A stretch of 64,000 nt of DNA, taken from positions 62,001 through 126,000 of the forward strand of contig NZ_UIDD01000001.1 in the NCBI RefSeq assembly GCF_900497695.1, written 5' to 3'. Of this stretch, positions 41,607-54,235 are shown in pieces. A program made the translations under genes and the position numbers. Origin of the DNA: Pseudomonas wadenswilerensis (GTDB lineage: Bacteria > Pseudomonadota > Gammaproteobacteria > Pseudomonadales > Pseudomonadaceae). The notes beneath the pieces were generated by a model. That model had not been told where the DNA came from, did no database searches, and saw only the letters and a list, made by a program, of their open reading frames with translations. Position 1 is the first letter of the stretch. The number at the start of each line of letters is the position of its first letter.

Positions 41607-42880
41607 CGCAGGCCCTCGGCGGTAACCCGGGGTTTGGCCAGCCACTCACGGCCCTTGAGCATGCAGCGCCAGTACAGCGGCGGCAGGATCTGTGCCTTCA
41701 GTAGCCAGGCCAGGCGCGTCGGCCGGCGACCGTCGAGCAGCCAGCGCGGGAAGCTCGGCGCCAGCTTGCCGCCATAGGTGAACTCGGCGAGCACGATCTT
41801 GCCGCGCTCGACGGTCAACGGGCAGGAGCCATATCCATCATAGTGGGCGAGGTTGGGCAGGCGCCCCAGCGCCACCAGTACATTATTGGCAACCACCGGC
41901 GCCTGTTTGCGTGCAGCCGCCGCGGTCTTGGCATTGCTGGTATTGATGCCATCGCCCAGGGCGTGGATGTTGGCGTAGCGCTGGTGACGCAGGGTGGCCG
42001 GGTCGACATCGATCCAGCCGGCCTGGTCAGCCAGCGGGCTGTTACGGATGAAATCGGGAGCGACCTGCGGCGGCACAACATGCAGCATGTCGAACGGCTG
42101 AACCCGGGTTTCGCTGCTGCCATCGGGCAGGGTGCGCACGAAGGTCGCCCGCTTGCCCGGACCATCGACAGCAACCAGGCGGTGGGCGTACTGCAGGTCG
42201 ACTGCGTACTTGTCGATGTACTCCATCAGCGCTGGAACATAGTCGGGCACACCGAACAGTACGCCACCGGCATTGAAGAACTGTGCCTGGATGTTCCCCA
42301 GGCGACCGTTGCGCAACCAGTGATCGCAAGACAGGTACAAGGCCTTTTGCGGTGCACCGGCACACTTGATCGGCATCGGCGGCTGGGTGAACAGTGCCCG
42401 CCCTTCACGAAGATTCTGCACTAATTGCCAGGTGTAGGGCGCCAGGTCGTAGCGGTAGTTGGAGGTCACGCCATTGCGCCCGAGGGTTTCGCTCAGGCCT
42501 TCGATGGCGTCCCAATCGAGCTTCAGCCCTGGGCAAACCACCAATTGCTCGTAACTGAGCAGACGGCCGTCATTCAGGGTGACCGTTTGTGCCTGCGGGT
42601 CAAAGGTCTCGACCCGCGCCTTGATCCACTGCACGCCACCAGGAATGGTCGAAGCCATGGTACGTGCCGTCGAAGGGGCCTGGAAGATGCCAGCGCCGAC
42701 CATGGTCCAGCCGGGTTGGTAGTAGTGAACGTCAGCCGGGTCGATGATTGCGACATCCAGCGAAGGGTCGCGGCAGATCAAGCTGGAAGCGGCGGCGATA
42801 CCGGCGGCACCGGCACCGACGATCAGCACTTTATGATGGTCGCCTTTCGGCACCTCGGCAGGGGAGGGTTGAGCATGCAT
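41603..42880 (-). CDS. sqr: Sulfide:quinone oxidoreductase
   Basis: Flavoprotein that oxidises sulfide to sulfane sulfur and passes electrons to the quinone pool. The 425-residue sequence has the FAD motif VGAGAAGIAAA and both SQR cysteines in their family contexts: C173 in IKCAGAPQKALYLS and C353 in DGYGSCPLTVERG, which match the mitochondrial-type SQR. An AAGGA ribosome site precedes the ATG. It sits between the persulfide dioxygenase and TauE genes in one operon. Confidence 0.88.
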   Translation of the reverse strand: MHAQPSPAEVPKGDHHKVLIVGAGAAGIAAASSLICRDPSLDVAIIDPADVHYYQPGWTMVGAGIFQAPSTARTMASTIPGGVQWIKARVETFDPQAQTVTLNDGRLLSYEQLVVCPGLKLDWDAIEGLSETLGRNGVTSNYRYDLAPYTWQLVQNLREGRALFTQPPMPIKCAGAPQKALYLSCDHWLRNGRLGNIQAQFFNAGGVLFGVPDYVPALMEYIDKYAVDLQYAHRLVAVDGPGKRATFVRTLPDGSSETRVQPFDMLHVVPPQVAPDFIRNSPLADQAGWIDVDPATLRHQRYANIHALGDGINTSNAKTAAAARKQAPVVANNVLVALGRLPNLAHYDGYGSCPLTVERGKIVLAEFTYGGKLAPSFPRWLLDGRRPTRLAWLLKAQILPPLYWRCMLKGREWLAKPRVTAEGLR

Positions 42881-42916
42881 GGCAGGGTCCTTCTAATAAT
42901 AATTCTGGGGTGAAGC

Positions 42917-43801
42917 TCAGAGCACGTTGAGCGGGATCTTCAGGTAGCGCACTCCGTTCTCTTCAGGTTCGGGCAGCTGGCCGCTGCGCATGTTGATCTG
43001 CACCGAGGGCAGGATCAGTACCGGCATCTCCAGGGTGGCGTCGCGGGCTTCGCGCATGGCGACGAAGCTGTCTTCGCTGATGCCTTCATGGATATGGATA
43101 TTGCTGGCGCGCTGTTCGGCCACCGTGGTCATGTAACGTAATTCTCGGCCACCCGGCAGGTAGTCGTGGCACATGAACAAGCGCGTCTCGGCGGGCAGGG
43201 CGAGGATGCGCTGGATCGAGCGGTACAGGGTGCGCGCGCTGGCGCCAGGGAAGTCGCAACGGGCGGTGCCGTAGTCAGGCATGAACAGGGTGTCGCCAAC
43301 GAAGGCGATGCTCTGTCCTTCGATCTCCAGCACGTAGGTCATGCAGGCCGGGGTATGCCCGGGCGTGTGCAGGGCACGCGCTTGCAGGTTGCCGATGGTG
43401 AAGGGCTGCTCATCGTCGAACAGCACATCGAACTGGCTACCGTCGCGGGCAAAACCGGTATCGGCATTGAACAGCGCGCCGAAGACTTTCTGCACCTGGG
43501 TGATCTGGCTACCAATGGCGATCTGGCCACCCAGGGCCTGCTTGAGGTAAGCCGCCGCAGACAGGTGATCTGCGTGTACGTGGGTTTCCAGAATCCACTG
43601 AACCTTGCCGCCCAGTTCAGTCACCCGGCCAATCAGCTTGTCTGCCGAAGCACTGGTGGTGCGCCCGGACTTTGGATCGTAATCCAGCACACTGTCGATC
43701 AAGGCACAGTCGCCGCTGCTACGGTCCATCACCAGGTAGCTGATGGTCGAAGTCACACTGTCGAACAGTGCCTCCACATACAAGTTGCCGCCGATGATCA
43801 T
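42917..43801 (-). CDS. Persulfide dioxygenase-like metallo-beta-lactamase protein
   Basis: A 294-residue MBL-fold non-heme iron protein, close in pattern to ETHE1/Blh persulfide dioxygenases, which oxidise glutathione persulfide to sulfite. Metal ligands are H74, H76, D78 and H79 (THVHADH), HTPGHT near residue 150 and the D of GDTLFMPDYGTARCDFPG. It is first in the operon with sqr and tauE, which supports the persulfide role over a hydrolase. It is divergent from a FisR-like sigma54 activator. Confidence 0.87.
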   Translation of the reverse strand: MIIGGNLYVEALFDSVTSTISYLVMDRSSGDCALIDSVLDYDPKSGRTTSASADKLIGRVTELGGKVQWILETHVHADHLSAAAYLKQALGGQIAIGSQITQVQKVFGALFNADTGFARDGSQFDVLFDDEQPFTIGNLQARALHTPGHTPACMTYVLEIEGQSIAFVGDTLFMPDYGTARCDFPGASARTLYRSIQRILALPAETRLFMCHDYLPGGRELRYMTTVAEQRASNIHIHEGISEDSFVAMREARDATLEMPVLILPSVQINMRSGQLPEPEENGVRYLKIPLNVL

Positions 43802-43866
43802 TTACTACGCTCCGAATTCATCACAGGTGCCAGGTATGAAGCCTTGCTGGCAGTGGACAGGCTGTC

Positions 43867-43882
43867 ATCAAGATATGTGCCA
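43867..43882 (-). promoter_or_regulatory. Candidate sigma54 promoter of the persulfide operon
   Basis: On the minus strand the sequence TGGCAC-N5-TTGAT fits the sigma54 -24/-12 consensus TGGCAC-N5-TTGCW except for one base of the -12 GC. Transcription would begin near 43856, about 55 bases before the persulfide dioxygenase start. The divergent activator is a sigma54-dependent protein, which supports the call. Confidence 0.6.
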
Positions 43883-43965
43883 CGGAATAGGTAGGCCTTT
43901 TCCCAATGGTTACGGCGGTATTTCAGGCGGCATATCGCTCATCGCTGCCAGACTGTCAGCATAGT

Positions 43966-44011
43966 TGGCAGTGACATGGCAGCACCTGGCAGTTTTTGGC
44001 AGTCCCTGGCA
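43966..44011. promoter_or_regulatory. TGGCA array with 10-11 bp period, probable enhancer
   Basis: Five TGGCA copies begin at 43966, 43977, 43987, 43997 and 44007, four of them extended to TGGCAG. Spacing of 11, 10, 10 and 10 puts them on one face of the DNA. The array is about 110-150 bases upstream of the inferred transcription start of the persulfide operon, the usual place for an enhancer, and also lies just before the regulator gene. An inverted TGCCA occurs at 43946. Confidence 0.6.
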
Positions 44012-44051
44012 CCTTCAGTTAAGCTTTGCCCGTGCTTGCCCAGGTGTCGCC

Positions 44052-45365
44052 ATGTCTTTCTCTACTGCTGTTGCTCCTCATCCTGCCGTACAGGCATTGG
44101 TGTCCTACCTCGAACACGACGCCCAGCCGACCATCGTGCTGGACACCGACTACAACATTCTTGCCGCCAACGGTGCCTATCGACGCCAGTTCGGCATTGA
44201 CGGCCAGCCGCCCATTGGCGCCAAGTGCCACCGGGTGTCCCACCACTACGCCGTCCCTTGCGACCAGGCCGGTGAACACTGCCCGATGCGCAAGGCCTGG
44301 GACAGTCGGCTGCCCGAGCGTGTGTTGCATGTGCACCACACCCCTCGCGGGCCGGAGCATGTGGACGTCGAGTTACGCCCTATCCTCGACAAGCAGGGTG
44401 AGGTGGTAGCTTTTGTCGAGCGCCTGACCAGCATCACCGTCGCTTCGGCTCAGCCCCAACAACACGGCCTGGTCGGGCGCTCACCGGCGTTCCAGGACGC
44501 ACTGGCGAGCCTTCAGCGTGCGGCACCTGCGCAAATCCCGGTATTGCTCCAGGGCGAATCCGGTACCGGCAAGGAGCTGTTTGCCCGCGCGCTGCACTTG
44601 GGCAGTCCACGGGCAAACGGCCCATTGGTGGTGGTCGATTGCACCGGCCTGACCGAGTCATTATTCGAGAGTGAGTTGTTCGGTTACGAGAAGGGTGCCT
44701 TTACCGGCGCCCACCAGCGCAAGATCGGCCTGGCGGAAGCCGCCCATGGCGGCACCTTGTTCCTCGATGAGATCGGCGAAGTGCCGTTGCCGATGCAGGT
44801 CAAACTGCTGCGCCTGATCGAGTCCGGCAGCTTTCGCCCGGTTGGCAGCCTGCGCACGGTTCACTCAGATTTCAGACTGGTCTCGGCCACCCACAAACCA
44901 CTCAAGGAAATGGCAGCGGCGGGCACTTTCCGTGAAGACCTGTACTACCGCATTAGCGGCTTCCCCATTCGCCTGCCGGCGTTGCGCGAGCGGGTCGATG
45001 ATCTGCCGTTGTTGATCCAGAGCCTGCTGCAACGAATGGCAGGTTCTGCAGCGCCGCAGGTCGATCCACAAGCGATGAAACGGCTGAACTTGTACGCCTA
45101 TCCCGGCAACATTCGCGAGCTGCGCAATATCCTCGAGCGGGCGCGGCTGTTCGCCGACGACGGACTGATTCGTGCCGAGCATCTGCCTACGGAGCTCGGT
45201 TCGGTGCTTGGGCCGATGCCAAGCATGAGCCGTCGATCCAAAGACAACCTCGGGCAGCTGGCCCAGGCCCTGGACAGCTTCAATGGATCGCGCAGTGAGC
45301 TGGCGCGTCATCTGGGGATGAGTGAACGCACCTTGTACCGACGCCTGCGCGAATTGGGCCTTTGA
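44052..45365 (+). CDS. fisR: FisR-like sigma54-dependent sulfane-sulfur sensor
   Basis: A 437-residue enhancer-binding protein. Residues 1-130 form a PAS-like sensor with C59, C70 and C77; the 11 and 7 residue spacings equal those I recall for the sulfane-sulfur sensing cysteines of FisR (C53, C64, C71). The AAA+ domain has GESGTGKE (168-175) and the sigma54-contact loop GAFTGA (215-220). A Fis-type helix-turn-helix ends the protein ([22 protein letters not shown]). The ATG at 44052 has AGGTG upstream; the open frame from 43965 lies within the TGGCA array. It is divergent from the persulfide operon. Confidence 0.87.
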   Translation: MSFSTAVAPHPAVQALVSYLEHDAQPTIVLDTDYNILAANGAYRRQFGIDGQPPIGAKCHRVSHHYAVPCDQAGEHCPMRKAWDSRLPERVLHVHHTPRGPEHVDVELRPILDKQGEVVAFVERLTSITVASAQPQQHGLVGRSPAFQDALASLQRAAPAQIPVLLQGESGTGKELFARALHLGSPRANGPLVVVDCTGLTESLFESELFGYEKGAFTGAHQRKIGLAEAAHGGTLFLDEIGEVPLPMQVKLLRLIESGSFRPVGSLRTVHSDFRLVSATHKPLKEMAAAGTFREDLYYRISGFPIRLPALRERVDDLPLLIQSLLQRMAGSAAPQVDPQAMKRLNLYAYPGNIRELRNILERARLFADDGLIRAEHLPTELGSVLGPMPSMSRRSKDNLGQLAQALDSFNGSRSELARHLGMSERTLYRRLRELGL

Positions 45366-45520
45366 GCCCGACGCAGAAACAACAAACCCCGGCTTTTTCT
45401 TCTACGCTGAAACTGCTCACCCGCTGCGAAGAGCTTTCCATGCGTCGATTGCCGAGTCGGTAACCAGGTGCCCGGGCGCCTGACGTTCCGCTCTGTCTTT
45501 TCTGCCACAGGAGCATCGTC

Positions 45521-47035
45521 ATGTCTGCCTGCCTTCACAGGGCGATCTTGCTCACCATCGCCATACTCGCGCTTTTTGGCTGTTCCGAAGAGGATGCGCA
45601 ACCTAAGGCAACCGCCACGGCGCCTGCAACGGCTGCAGCGGCTGTACCGGCTGTACCGGCCGCTCCGACGACGCCAAGCGAGGCGGTGTTCAACGCCGAA
45701 CAGCTTGATCAAATGCTTGCACCGTTGGCGTTGTATCCGGACGCTTTACTGGCTCAGGTGCTGATGGCCACCACCTATCCAGGCAATGTCGCCGACGCGG
45801 TTGTCTGGTCCAAGGCGCATCCGAACGTCAGCGGTGATGCCGCCGTCAAGCAGGTCGCCGACCAACCTTGGGACCCCAGCGTGCAATCGTTGGTGGCTTT
45901 TCCGCAGGTGCTGGCCACACTTGGCCAGGACCCGGTCTGGGTGCAGCGAGTCGGTGATGCCTTTCTCGCCCAGCCCGACGCGGTGATGAACTCGGTCCAG
46001 CGCCTGCGCGCCAAGGCCAAGGCTGCTGGCCACCTGGAGTCCAACGCTCAGCAGACCGTTATCGTGCAACCGTCAAGCGCCCCCGCAGGCGGCACGACCA
46101 CGGTGGTGCAAGGTACCGCGCCGGCACAGACTATCGTTATCCAGCCGACCAACCCGCAGGTTGTATACGTGCCAAGCTACAACCCCTCTGTGGTGTACGG
46201 CAGTTGGTCCTCGCCATCCTACCCTCCAGCGTATTATCCGCCACCACCGGGGTATGCCATCGGCACGGCTTTAGCGACCGGCCTGGCTTTCGGTGCTGGA
46301 ATAGCGATCGTCAATTCACTGTGGGGGGATTGTGACTGGGACGATCATGACGTCGATATCAACGTCAATCGCTACAACAATATCAACAACGTCAACCCCA
46401 GGCTCGATGCCAACCAGAACAACTGGCGCCATAATCCTGCGTATCGCGACGGCGTCCCGTACCGCGACCAAGCCAGTCGAACCCAGTTCGACCGGCGCTT
46501 ACCCGGCAGCGCAGAGCGCACTGCCTACCGCGGAGACACGCCGGCCCGGGTCGAAGATCGCGCGCGAGCCCGTGAAACCCTGGCACAGCGCGGCATCGAA
46601 GCACCGGCAACCAGTAACCTTGAAGCCCGCCAACGGGTGCAGAGTGCCGACCGCGAGCGCGCCCAACAGCGCCTGGAAAAGCAGGGCATCAACCCGTCCG
46701 GCAACGCACGCGAGCGCGCCCAGGTCGCCGACCGCCAACTGAAAAATGACGGTCAGGCTCGCCAACGTGCGCAGGCGCCCCAGAAGAACCGCCAGCCTCA
46801 GCAGCCGGGGCGCAACCAACAAGTCCGCCAACAAGTTCGCCAGCAACATGTTAGCGCCCAGGCGCCCCGCAACAATGCGTTGGCCGGGGTGCGCAACCCT
46901 TCGCAGTCACGCATCGCGAGTAATCGTGGCCAGATCAGCCAACGGAGCGCCAGCCGACCGTCCGCAGCGTCTGCGGGCCACCAGGTGCAACGACCCGCGC
47001 GGATGCAACCCAGCGGTGGCGGCCGTCGCCGTTGA
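45521..47035 (+). CDS. DUF3300 domain lipoprotein
   Basis: A 504-residue secreted protein with a lipobox LFGC (C21). An Ala/Pro-rich linker (about 28-50) leads to the DUF3300 domain (about 55-250: QLDQMLAPLALYPDALLAQVLMATTYP...QVVYVPSYNPSVVYG), then a Gly/Pro/Tyr segment with one hydrophobic stretch, and a long basic, Gln- and Arg-rich tail. An AGGAG site precedes the ATG. The DUF2950 gene follows after 14 bases; the two families often occur together. No function is known. Confidence 0.85.
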   Translation: MSACLHRAILLTIAILALFGCSEEDAQPKATATAPATAAAAVPAVPAAPTTPSEAVFNAEQLDQMLAPLALYPDALLAQVLMATTYPGNVADAVVWSKAHPNVSGDAAVKQVADQPWDPSVQSLVAFPQVLATLGQDPVWVQRVGDAFLAQPDAVMNSVQRLRAKAKAAGHLESNAQQTVIVQPSSAPAGGTTTVVQGTAPAQTIVIQPTNPQVVYVPSYNPSVVYGSWSSPSYPPAYYPPPPGYAIGTALATGLAFGAGIAIVNSLWGDCDWDDHDVDINVNRYNNINNVNPRLDANQNNWRHNPAYRDGVPYRDQASRTQFDRRLPGSAERTAYRGDTPARVEDRARARETLAQRGIEAPATSNLEARQRVQSADRERAQQRLEKQGINPSGNARERAQVADRQLKNDGQARQRAQAPQKNRQPQQPGRNQQVRQQVRQQHVSAQAPRNNALAGVRNPSQSRIASNRGQISQRSASRPSAASAGHQVQRPARMQPSGGGRRR

Positions 47036-47049
47036 GAGGAGAGTCAGTC

Positions 47050-47940
47050 ATGAATGCTGCTAGTCGAACTGTGCTGGTTCTGCTCCTGTTCTGGACATCC
47101 AGCAGTTTCGCTCAGAAACACTTCCCAACCCCGGAGGCCGCCGGCGAAGCACTGGTGCAGGCGCTTGGAAGTGAAAAGGCCGATAGCCAACAGTTGGCGA
47201 ACTTGCTCGGCAACGACTGGAAGAGTTATATCCCGACCAAGAACGTCGATCGTAAAGATGTTGATGCCTTTCTCTCCCTCTACAAGGAAAAACATCAGGT
47301 TCAGTCCGACAACCCGAAGCGTGCACATCTGGTCGTCGGCGACACGCCCTGGATGTTCCCGATTCCCATCAGACACAATCCTGGCGGTTGGGCATTCGAC
47401 ACCAAAGCTGGCGCCGATGAAATCCGCCAGCGCCGCATCGGACGCGACGAACTGGCGACAATTCAAGCGGCGCGTGCCTATCACGACGCGCAGATGGATT
47501 ACGCCGAGATTGATCGTAATGACGATGGGGTCCTCGAATACGCGCAGAAGTTCATCAGTAGCGACGGGCAGTTCGACGGCCTGTACTGGCCGGAAGAGGG
47601 CGGTGTCGAAGAAAGTCCGCTCGGACCGCTTTTTGGAGATACCGCGACTGGCGACGACTGGCACGGCTACCACTATCGCATCCTCACTGGCCAAGGCCCT
47701 TCGGCGCCGGGCGGCGCCTATGACTACATGATTGGCGATCGCATGACGCGCGGCTTTGCCGTGATCGCCTGGCCGGCAGACTACGGCGACACTGGCGTGA
47801 TGAGTTTCATGATCAGCCACGACGGCGAACTGTTCGAGAAAGACCTCGGTCGTGACAGCGCCAAGCAAGCTGCTGCGATTACGCGTTTCGACCCCGACAG
47901 CAGTTGGAGCGAAGTAAAGGACGAGGAAGAGGCGCGCTGA
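47050..47940 (+). CDS. DUF2950 domain periplasmic protein
   Basis: A 296-residue protein with an N-terminal signal peptide (MNAASRTVLVLLLFWTSSSFAQ) and the DUF2950 domain, including AHLVVGDTPWMFPIPIRHNPGGWAFDTKAG and QAARAYHDAQMDYA. The ATG at 47050 follows GAGAGGAGAG; an upstream in-frame start is less likely. It is the downstream partner of the DUF3300 gene. Function unknown; envelope location is likely for both. Confidence 0.87.
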   Translation: MNAASRTVLVLLLFWTSSSFAQKHFPTPEAAGEALVQALGSEKADSQQLANLLGNDWKSYIPTKNVDRKDVDAFLSLYKEKHQVQSDNPKRAHLVVGDTPWMFPIPIRHNPGGWAFDTKAGADEIRQRRIGRDELATIQAARAYHDAQMDYAEIDRNDDGVLEYAQKFISSDGQFDGLYWPEEGGVEESPLGPLFGDTATGDDWHGYHYRILTGQGPSAPGGAYDYMIGDRMTRGFAVIAWPADYGDTGVMSFMISHDGELFEKDLGRDSAKQAAAITRFDPDSSWSEVKDEEEAR

Positions 47941-47972
47941 ACCGAGCAGCTCAACACATGGAAGCCAACGCA

Positions 47973-47997
47973 ACAAAAAGCCCGCGTGAGCGGGCTT
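47973..47997 (-). terminator. Terminator of gyrB
   Basis: An 8-base stem AAGCCCGC / GCGGGCTT with a 4-base loop; read on the minus strand it is followed by TTTTTGTTG, a rho-independent terminator for gyrB. The other direction lacks a T-run. Confidence 0.85.
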
Positions 47998-48028
47998 GAT
48001 GATGTTGCATTTTTGAACCTACACCTGA

Positions 48029-51554
<3,526 letters not shown>

Positions 51555-51573
51555 CTAGAGTCTGCTGGACAAA

Positions 51574-52677
51574 TTACAGACGCATCGGCATGACAACGTA
51601 AGCGGAGTCGTCGTTGTCAGCTTCCTGCAGCAGGGCACTGCTGTTGGAGTCCGACAGGATCAGACGAACCTGCTCAGTGGTCATGACACCCAGTACGTCG
51701 AGCAAGTAGCTGACGTTAAAGCCGATTTCCAGCGAACTACCGTTGTACTCGACGCTGATTTCTTCTTCCGCTTCTTCCTGCTCAGGGTTGTTGGCCTGAA
51801 TCTTCAACTGGGCATTGGCCAGTTGCAGGCGGATGCCGCGGTACTTCTCGTTGGACAGAATCGCGGTACGGCTGAAGGCCTCACGCAGTGCCTGACGGTC
51901 GCCGACCACCAGCTTGTCGCCGCCCTTGGGCAGTACACGCTCGTAGTCGGGGAACTTGCCATCGACCAGCTTGGAGGTGAAGGTGAACTCACCGGTGGTG
52001 GCGCGAATATGGTGCTGACCCAGAACGATGCTGACCATGCCATCCGGTTCGGTGAGCAGGCGCGCCAGTTCGAGGATACCTTTGCGCGGTACGATGACCT
52101 GGTGGCGATCAGCCTGGCCGATATCGGCACGCATCGAGCACATGGCCAGACGGTGACCGTCGGTGGCGACGGCGCGCAGCGTATCGGTGGACACTTCCAG
52201 CAGCATGCCGTTGAGGTAGTAGCGCACGTCCTGCTGGGCCATGGCGAAGCTGGTGCGCTCGATCAGGCGGCGCAGGCGGCTTTGCTCCAGGTTGCAGGTC
52301 AGCGAGCCAGGGCCTTCTTCCACCGTCGGGAAATCATTGGCTGGCAGGGTCGACAGGGTGAAGCGGCTACGGCCGGCCTTGACCACGAGCTTCTGCTCAT
52401 CGAGCTTGATATCGATCAGCACGTCGTTGGGCAGGCTTTTGCAGATATCCATCAGCTTGCGCGCAGGCACGGTGATCTCGCCAGGCTCAGCCGGCTCTTC
52501 CAGCTGCACACGGCCTACCAGTTCCACTTCCAGGTCGGTACCGGTCAGCGATAATTGCTGACCTTGTACCACCAGCAGTACGTTGGACAGTACCGGCAAG
52601 GTCTGGCGGCGCTCGACGACGCCTGCGACCAGTTGCAGGGGTTTCAACAGGGCTTCGCGTTGAATGGTGAAATGCAT
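51574..52677 (-). CDS. dnaN: DNA polymerase III beta clamp
   Basis: Sliding clamp that tethers polymerase to DNA. The 367-residue protein begins MHFTIQREALLKPLQLVAGVVERRQTLPVLSN, keeps the three-domain length, and ends with the conserved VVMPMRL. It starts 40 bases downstream of dnaA with a GGCAAGGGA ribosome site, and recF follows directly. Confidence 0.98.
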   Translation of the reverse strand: MHFTIQREALLKPLQLVAGVVERRQTLPVLSNVLLVVQGQQLSLTGTDLEVELVGRVQLEEPAEPGEITVPARKLMDICKSLPNDVLIDIKLDEQKLVVKAGRSRFTLSTLPANDFPTVEEGPGSLTCNLEQSRLRRLIERTSFAMAQQDVRYYLNGMLLEVSTDTLRAVATDGHRLAMCSMRADIGQADRHQVIVPRKGILELARLLTEPDGMVSIVLGQHHIRATTGEFTFTSKLVDGKFPDYERVLPKGGDKLVVGDRQALREAFSRTAILSNEKYRGIRLQLANAQLKIQANNPEQEEAEEEISVEYNGSSLEIGFNVSYLLDVLGVMTTEQVRLILSDSNSSALLQEADNDDSAYVVMPMRL

Positions 52678-52717
52678 GGTCTAGTCCCTTGCCTTTAATA
52701 AGCTGCGCTGACGTTCA

Positions 52718-54235
52718 TCAAGTCGTCAGAGTCCGCAGCAGGTTCTTGTAGTCCTCGCGGATATCCGCGTCGGATTCCTTGAGTTCGTTGATCTTGCGGC
52801 ACGCATGCAACACGGTGGTGTGATCGCGGCCGCCGAAAACGTCGCCGATTTCCGGCAGGCTGTGGTTGGTCAGCTCTTTGGACAAGGCCATGGCGACCTG
52901 CCGCGGACGGGCTACCGAACGGGAACGACGTTTGGACAACAGATCGGAGATCTTGATCTTGTAGTACTCGGCAACGGTGCGCTGGATGTTATCCACACTC
53001 ACCAGTTTGTCCTGCAGTGCCAAAAGATCCTTGAGCGATTCGCGAATCAGCTCGATGGTGATGTCGCGACCCATGAAGTGCGAATGCGCAATCACCCGTT
53101 TCAGTGCGCCTTCGAGTTCACGCACGTTCGAGCGAATTCGCTGAGCGATAAAGAAAGCAGCATCGTGCGGCAGGTCGACCTTGGCCTGATCGGCCTTCTT
53201 CATCAGGATCGCTACCCGGGTTTCGAGCTCCGGAGGCTCTACCGCGACGGTCAGGCCCCAGCCGAAACGCGACTTCAGGCGCTCTTCCAGCCCTTCGATC
53301 TCCTTCGGATAACGATCGCTGGTCAGAATGACCTGCTGACCGCCTTCGAGCAGGGCGTTGAAGGTGTGGAAAAACTCTTCCTGGGAACGCTCTTTACGGG
53401 CAAAGAACTGAATGTCATCGATCAGCAGCGCATCGACCGAACGGTAGAAACGCTTGAACTCGTTGATGGCATTGAGTTGCAGCGCCTTGACCATATCGGC
53501 GACGAAGCGCTCGGAGTGCAGGTACACCACCTTGGCATTCGGGTTCTTCTTGAGCAGGTGGTTACCCACAGCGTGCATCAAGTGGGTTTTACCCAGGCCC
53601 ACACCGCCGTACAGGAACAGCGGGTTGTAGCCATGCTTGGGGTTGTCGGCAACCTGCCAGGCCGCAGCGCGGGCCAGCTGGTTGGACTTACCTTCGACGA
53701 AGTTCTCGAAGGTAAAGGTGCGGTTCAGGTAGCTGGTGTGCTTGAGCGCACCCTCGACCTGCACGGTGCGTTGTTCGGTGCGGCCGCTTGGCGCCGGGGC
53801 GGCATTGGTTTCGCCCATGGAATCGAAGCTGTCACGCGAAGGTGCTTCCTCGACTTCGGCCACCGGTGCCGGTGCTGCTACGGGTGCGGCTACAGGTTCG
53901 TTGACCACCGCAGTTTTCGCAGCCTGGGCCTGGGATGCGGCTACAGCCGCGGCGAGCGGTGCATTAGGCGCGGCACGCGGCGCCGAACTGCGTCTGCTGC
54001 CTATTAATAAGGAAAGGGCAGGCGCAATACCGTTGCCGTGTTCACCCAGCAGCTCGAGCAGACGGCTCAGGTACTTTTCATTGACCCAGTCGAGAACGAA
54101 ACGGTTGGGCGCATAGACGCGCAACTCGTCGCCTTCGGCTTCGACCTGTAGCGGACGGATCCAGGTGTTGAATTGCTGGGCAGGCAGTTCATCGCGCAGA
54201 AGCTCCACGCACTGCTGCCAAAGTTCCACTGACAC
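52718..54235 (-). CDS. dnaA: Chromosomal replication initiator DnaA
   Basis: Binds DnaA boxes and opens oriC. The 505-residue protein has an N-terminal domain I ([24 protein letters not shown]), an Ala/Pro-rich linker (about 85-160), the AAA+ domain with Walker A GGVGLGKT (210-217) and LIDDIQF, and the C-terminal box-binding domain ending with the signature [15 protein letters not shown]. The start is a GTG with AGGGGAT upstream. A DnaA box at 52989 lies inside the gene. Confidence 0.98.
   Translation of the reverse strand: MSVELWQQCVELLRDELPAQQFNTWIRPLQVEAEGDELRVYAPNRFVLDWVNEKYLSRLLELLGEHGNGIAPALSLLIGSRRSSAPRAAPNAPLAAAVAASQAQAAKTAVVNEPVAAPVAAPAPVAEVEEAPSRDSFDSMGETNAAPAPSGRTEQRTVQVEGALKHTSYLNRTFTFENFVEGKSNQLARAAAWQVADNPKHGYNPLFLYGGVGLGKTHLMHAVGNHLLKKNPNAKVVYLHSERFVADMVKALQLNAINEFKRFYRSVDALLIDDIQFFARKERSQEEFFHTFNALLEGGQQVILTSDRYPKEIEGLEERLKSRFGWGLTVAVEPPELETRVAILMKKADQAKVDLPHDAAFFIAQRIRSNVRELEGALKRVIAHSHFMGRDITIELIRESLKDLLALQDKLVSVDNIQRTVAEYYKIKISDLLSKRRSRSVARPRQVAMALSKELTNHSLPEIGDVFGGRDHTTVLHACRKINELKESDADIREDYKNLLRTLTT

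Noticed and set aside
43966..44011. TGGCA array as a CRISPR or microsatellite
   Set aside because: Repeats are only 5-6 bases with no spacers of CRISPR size, and only the TGGCA part, not the whole 10-mer, repeats; the placement fits regulation better.
43965..44051. N-terminal extension of the FisR-like regulator from a TTG
   Set aside because: The extension is encoded by the TGGCA array and lacks a ribosome site; the ATG at 44052 has one.
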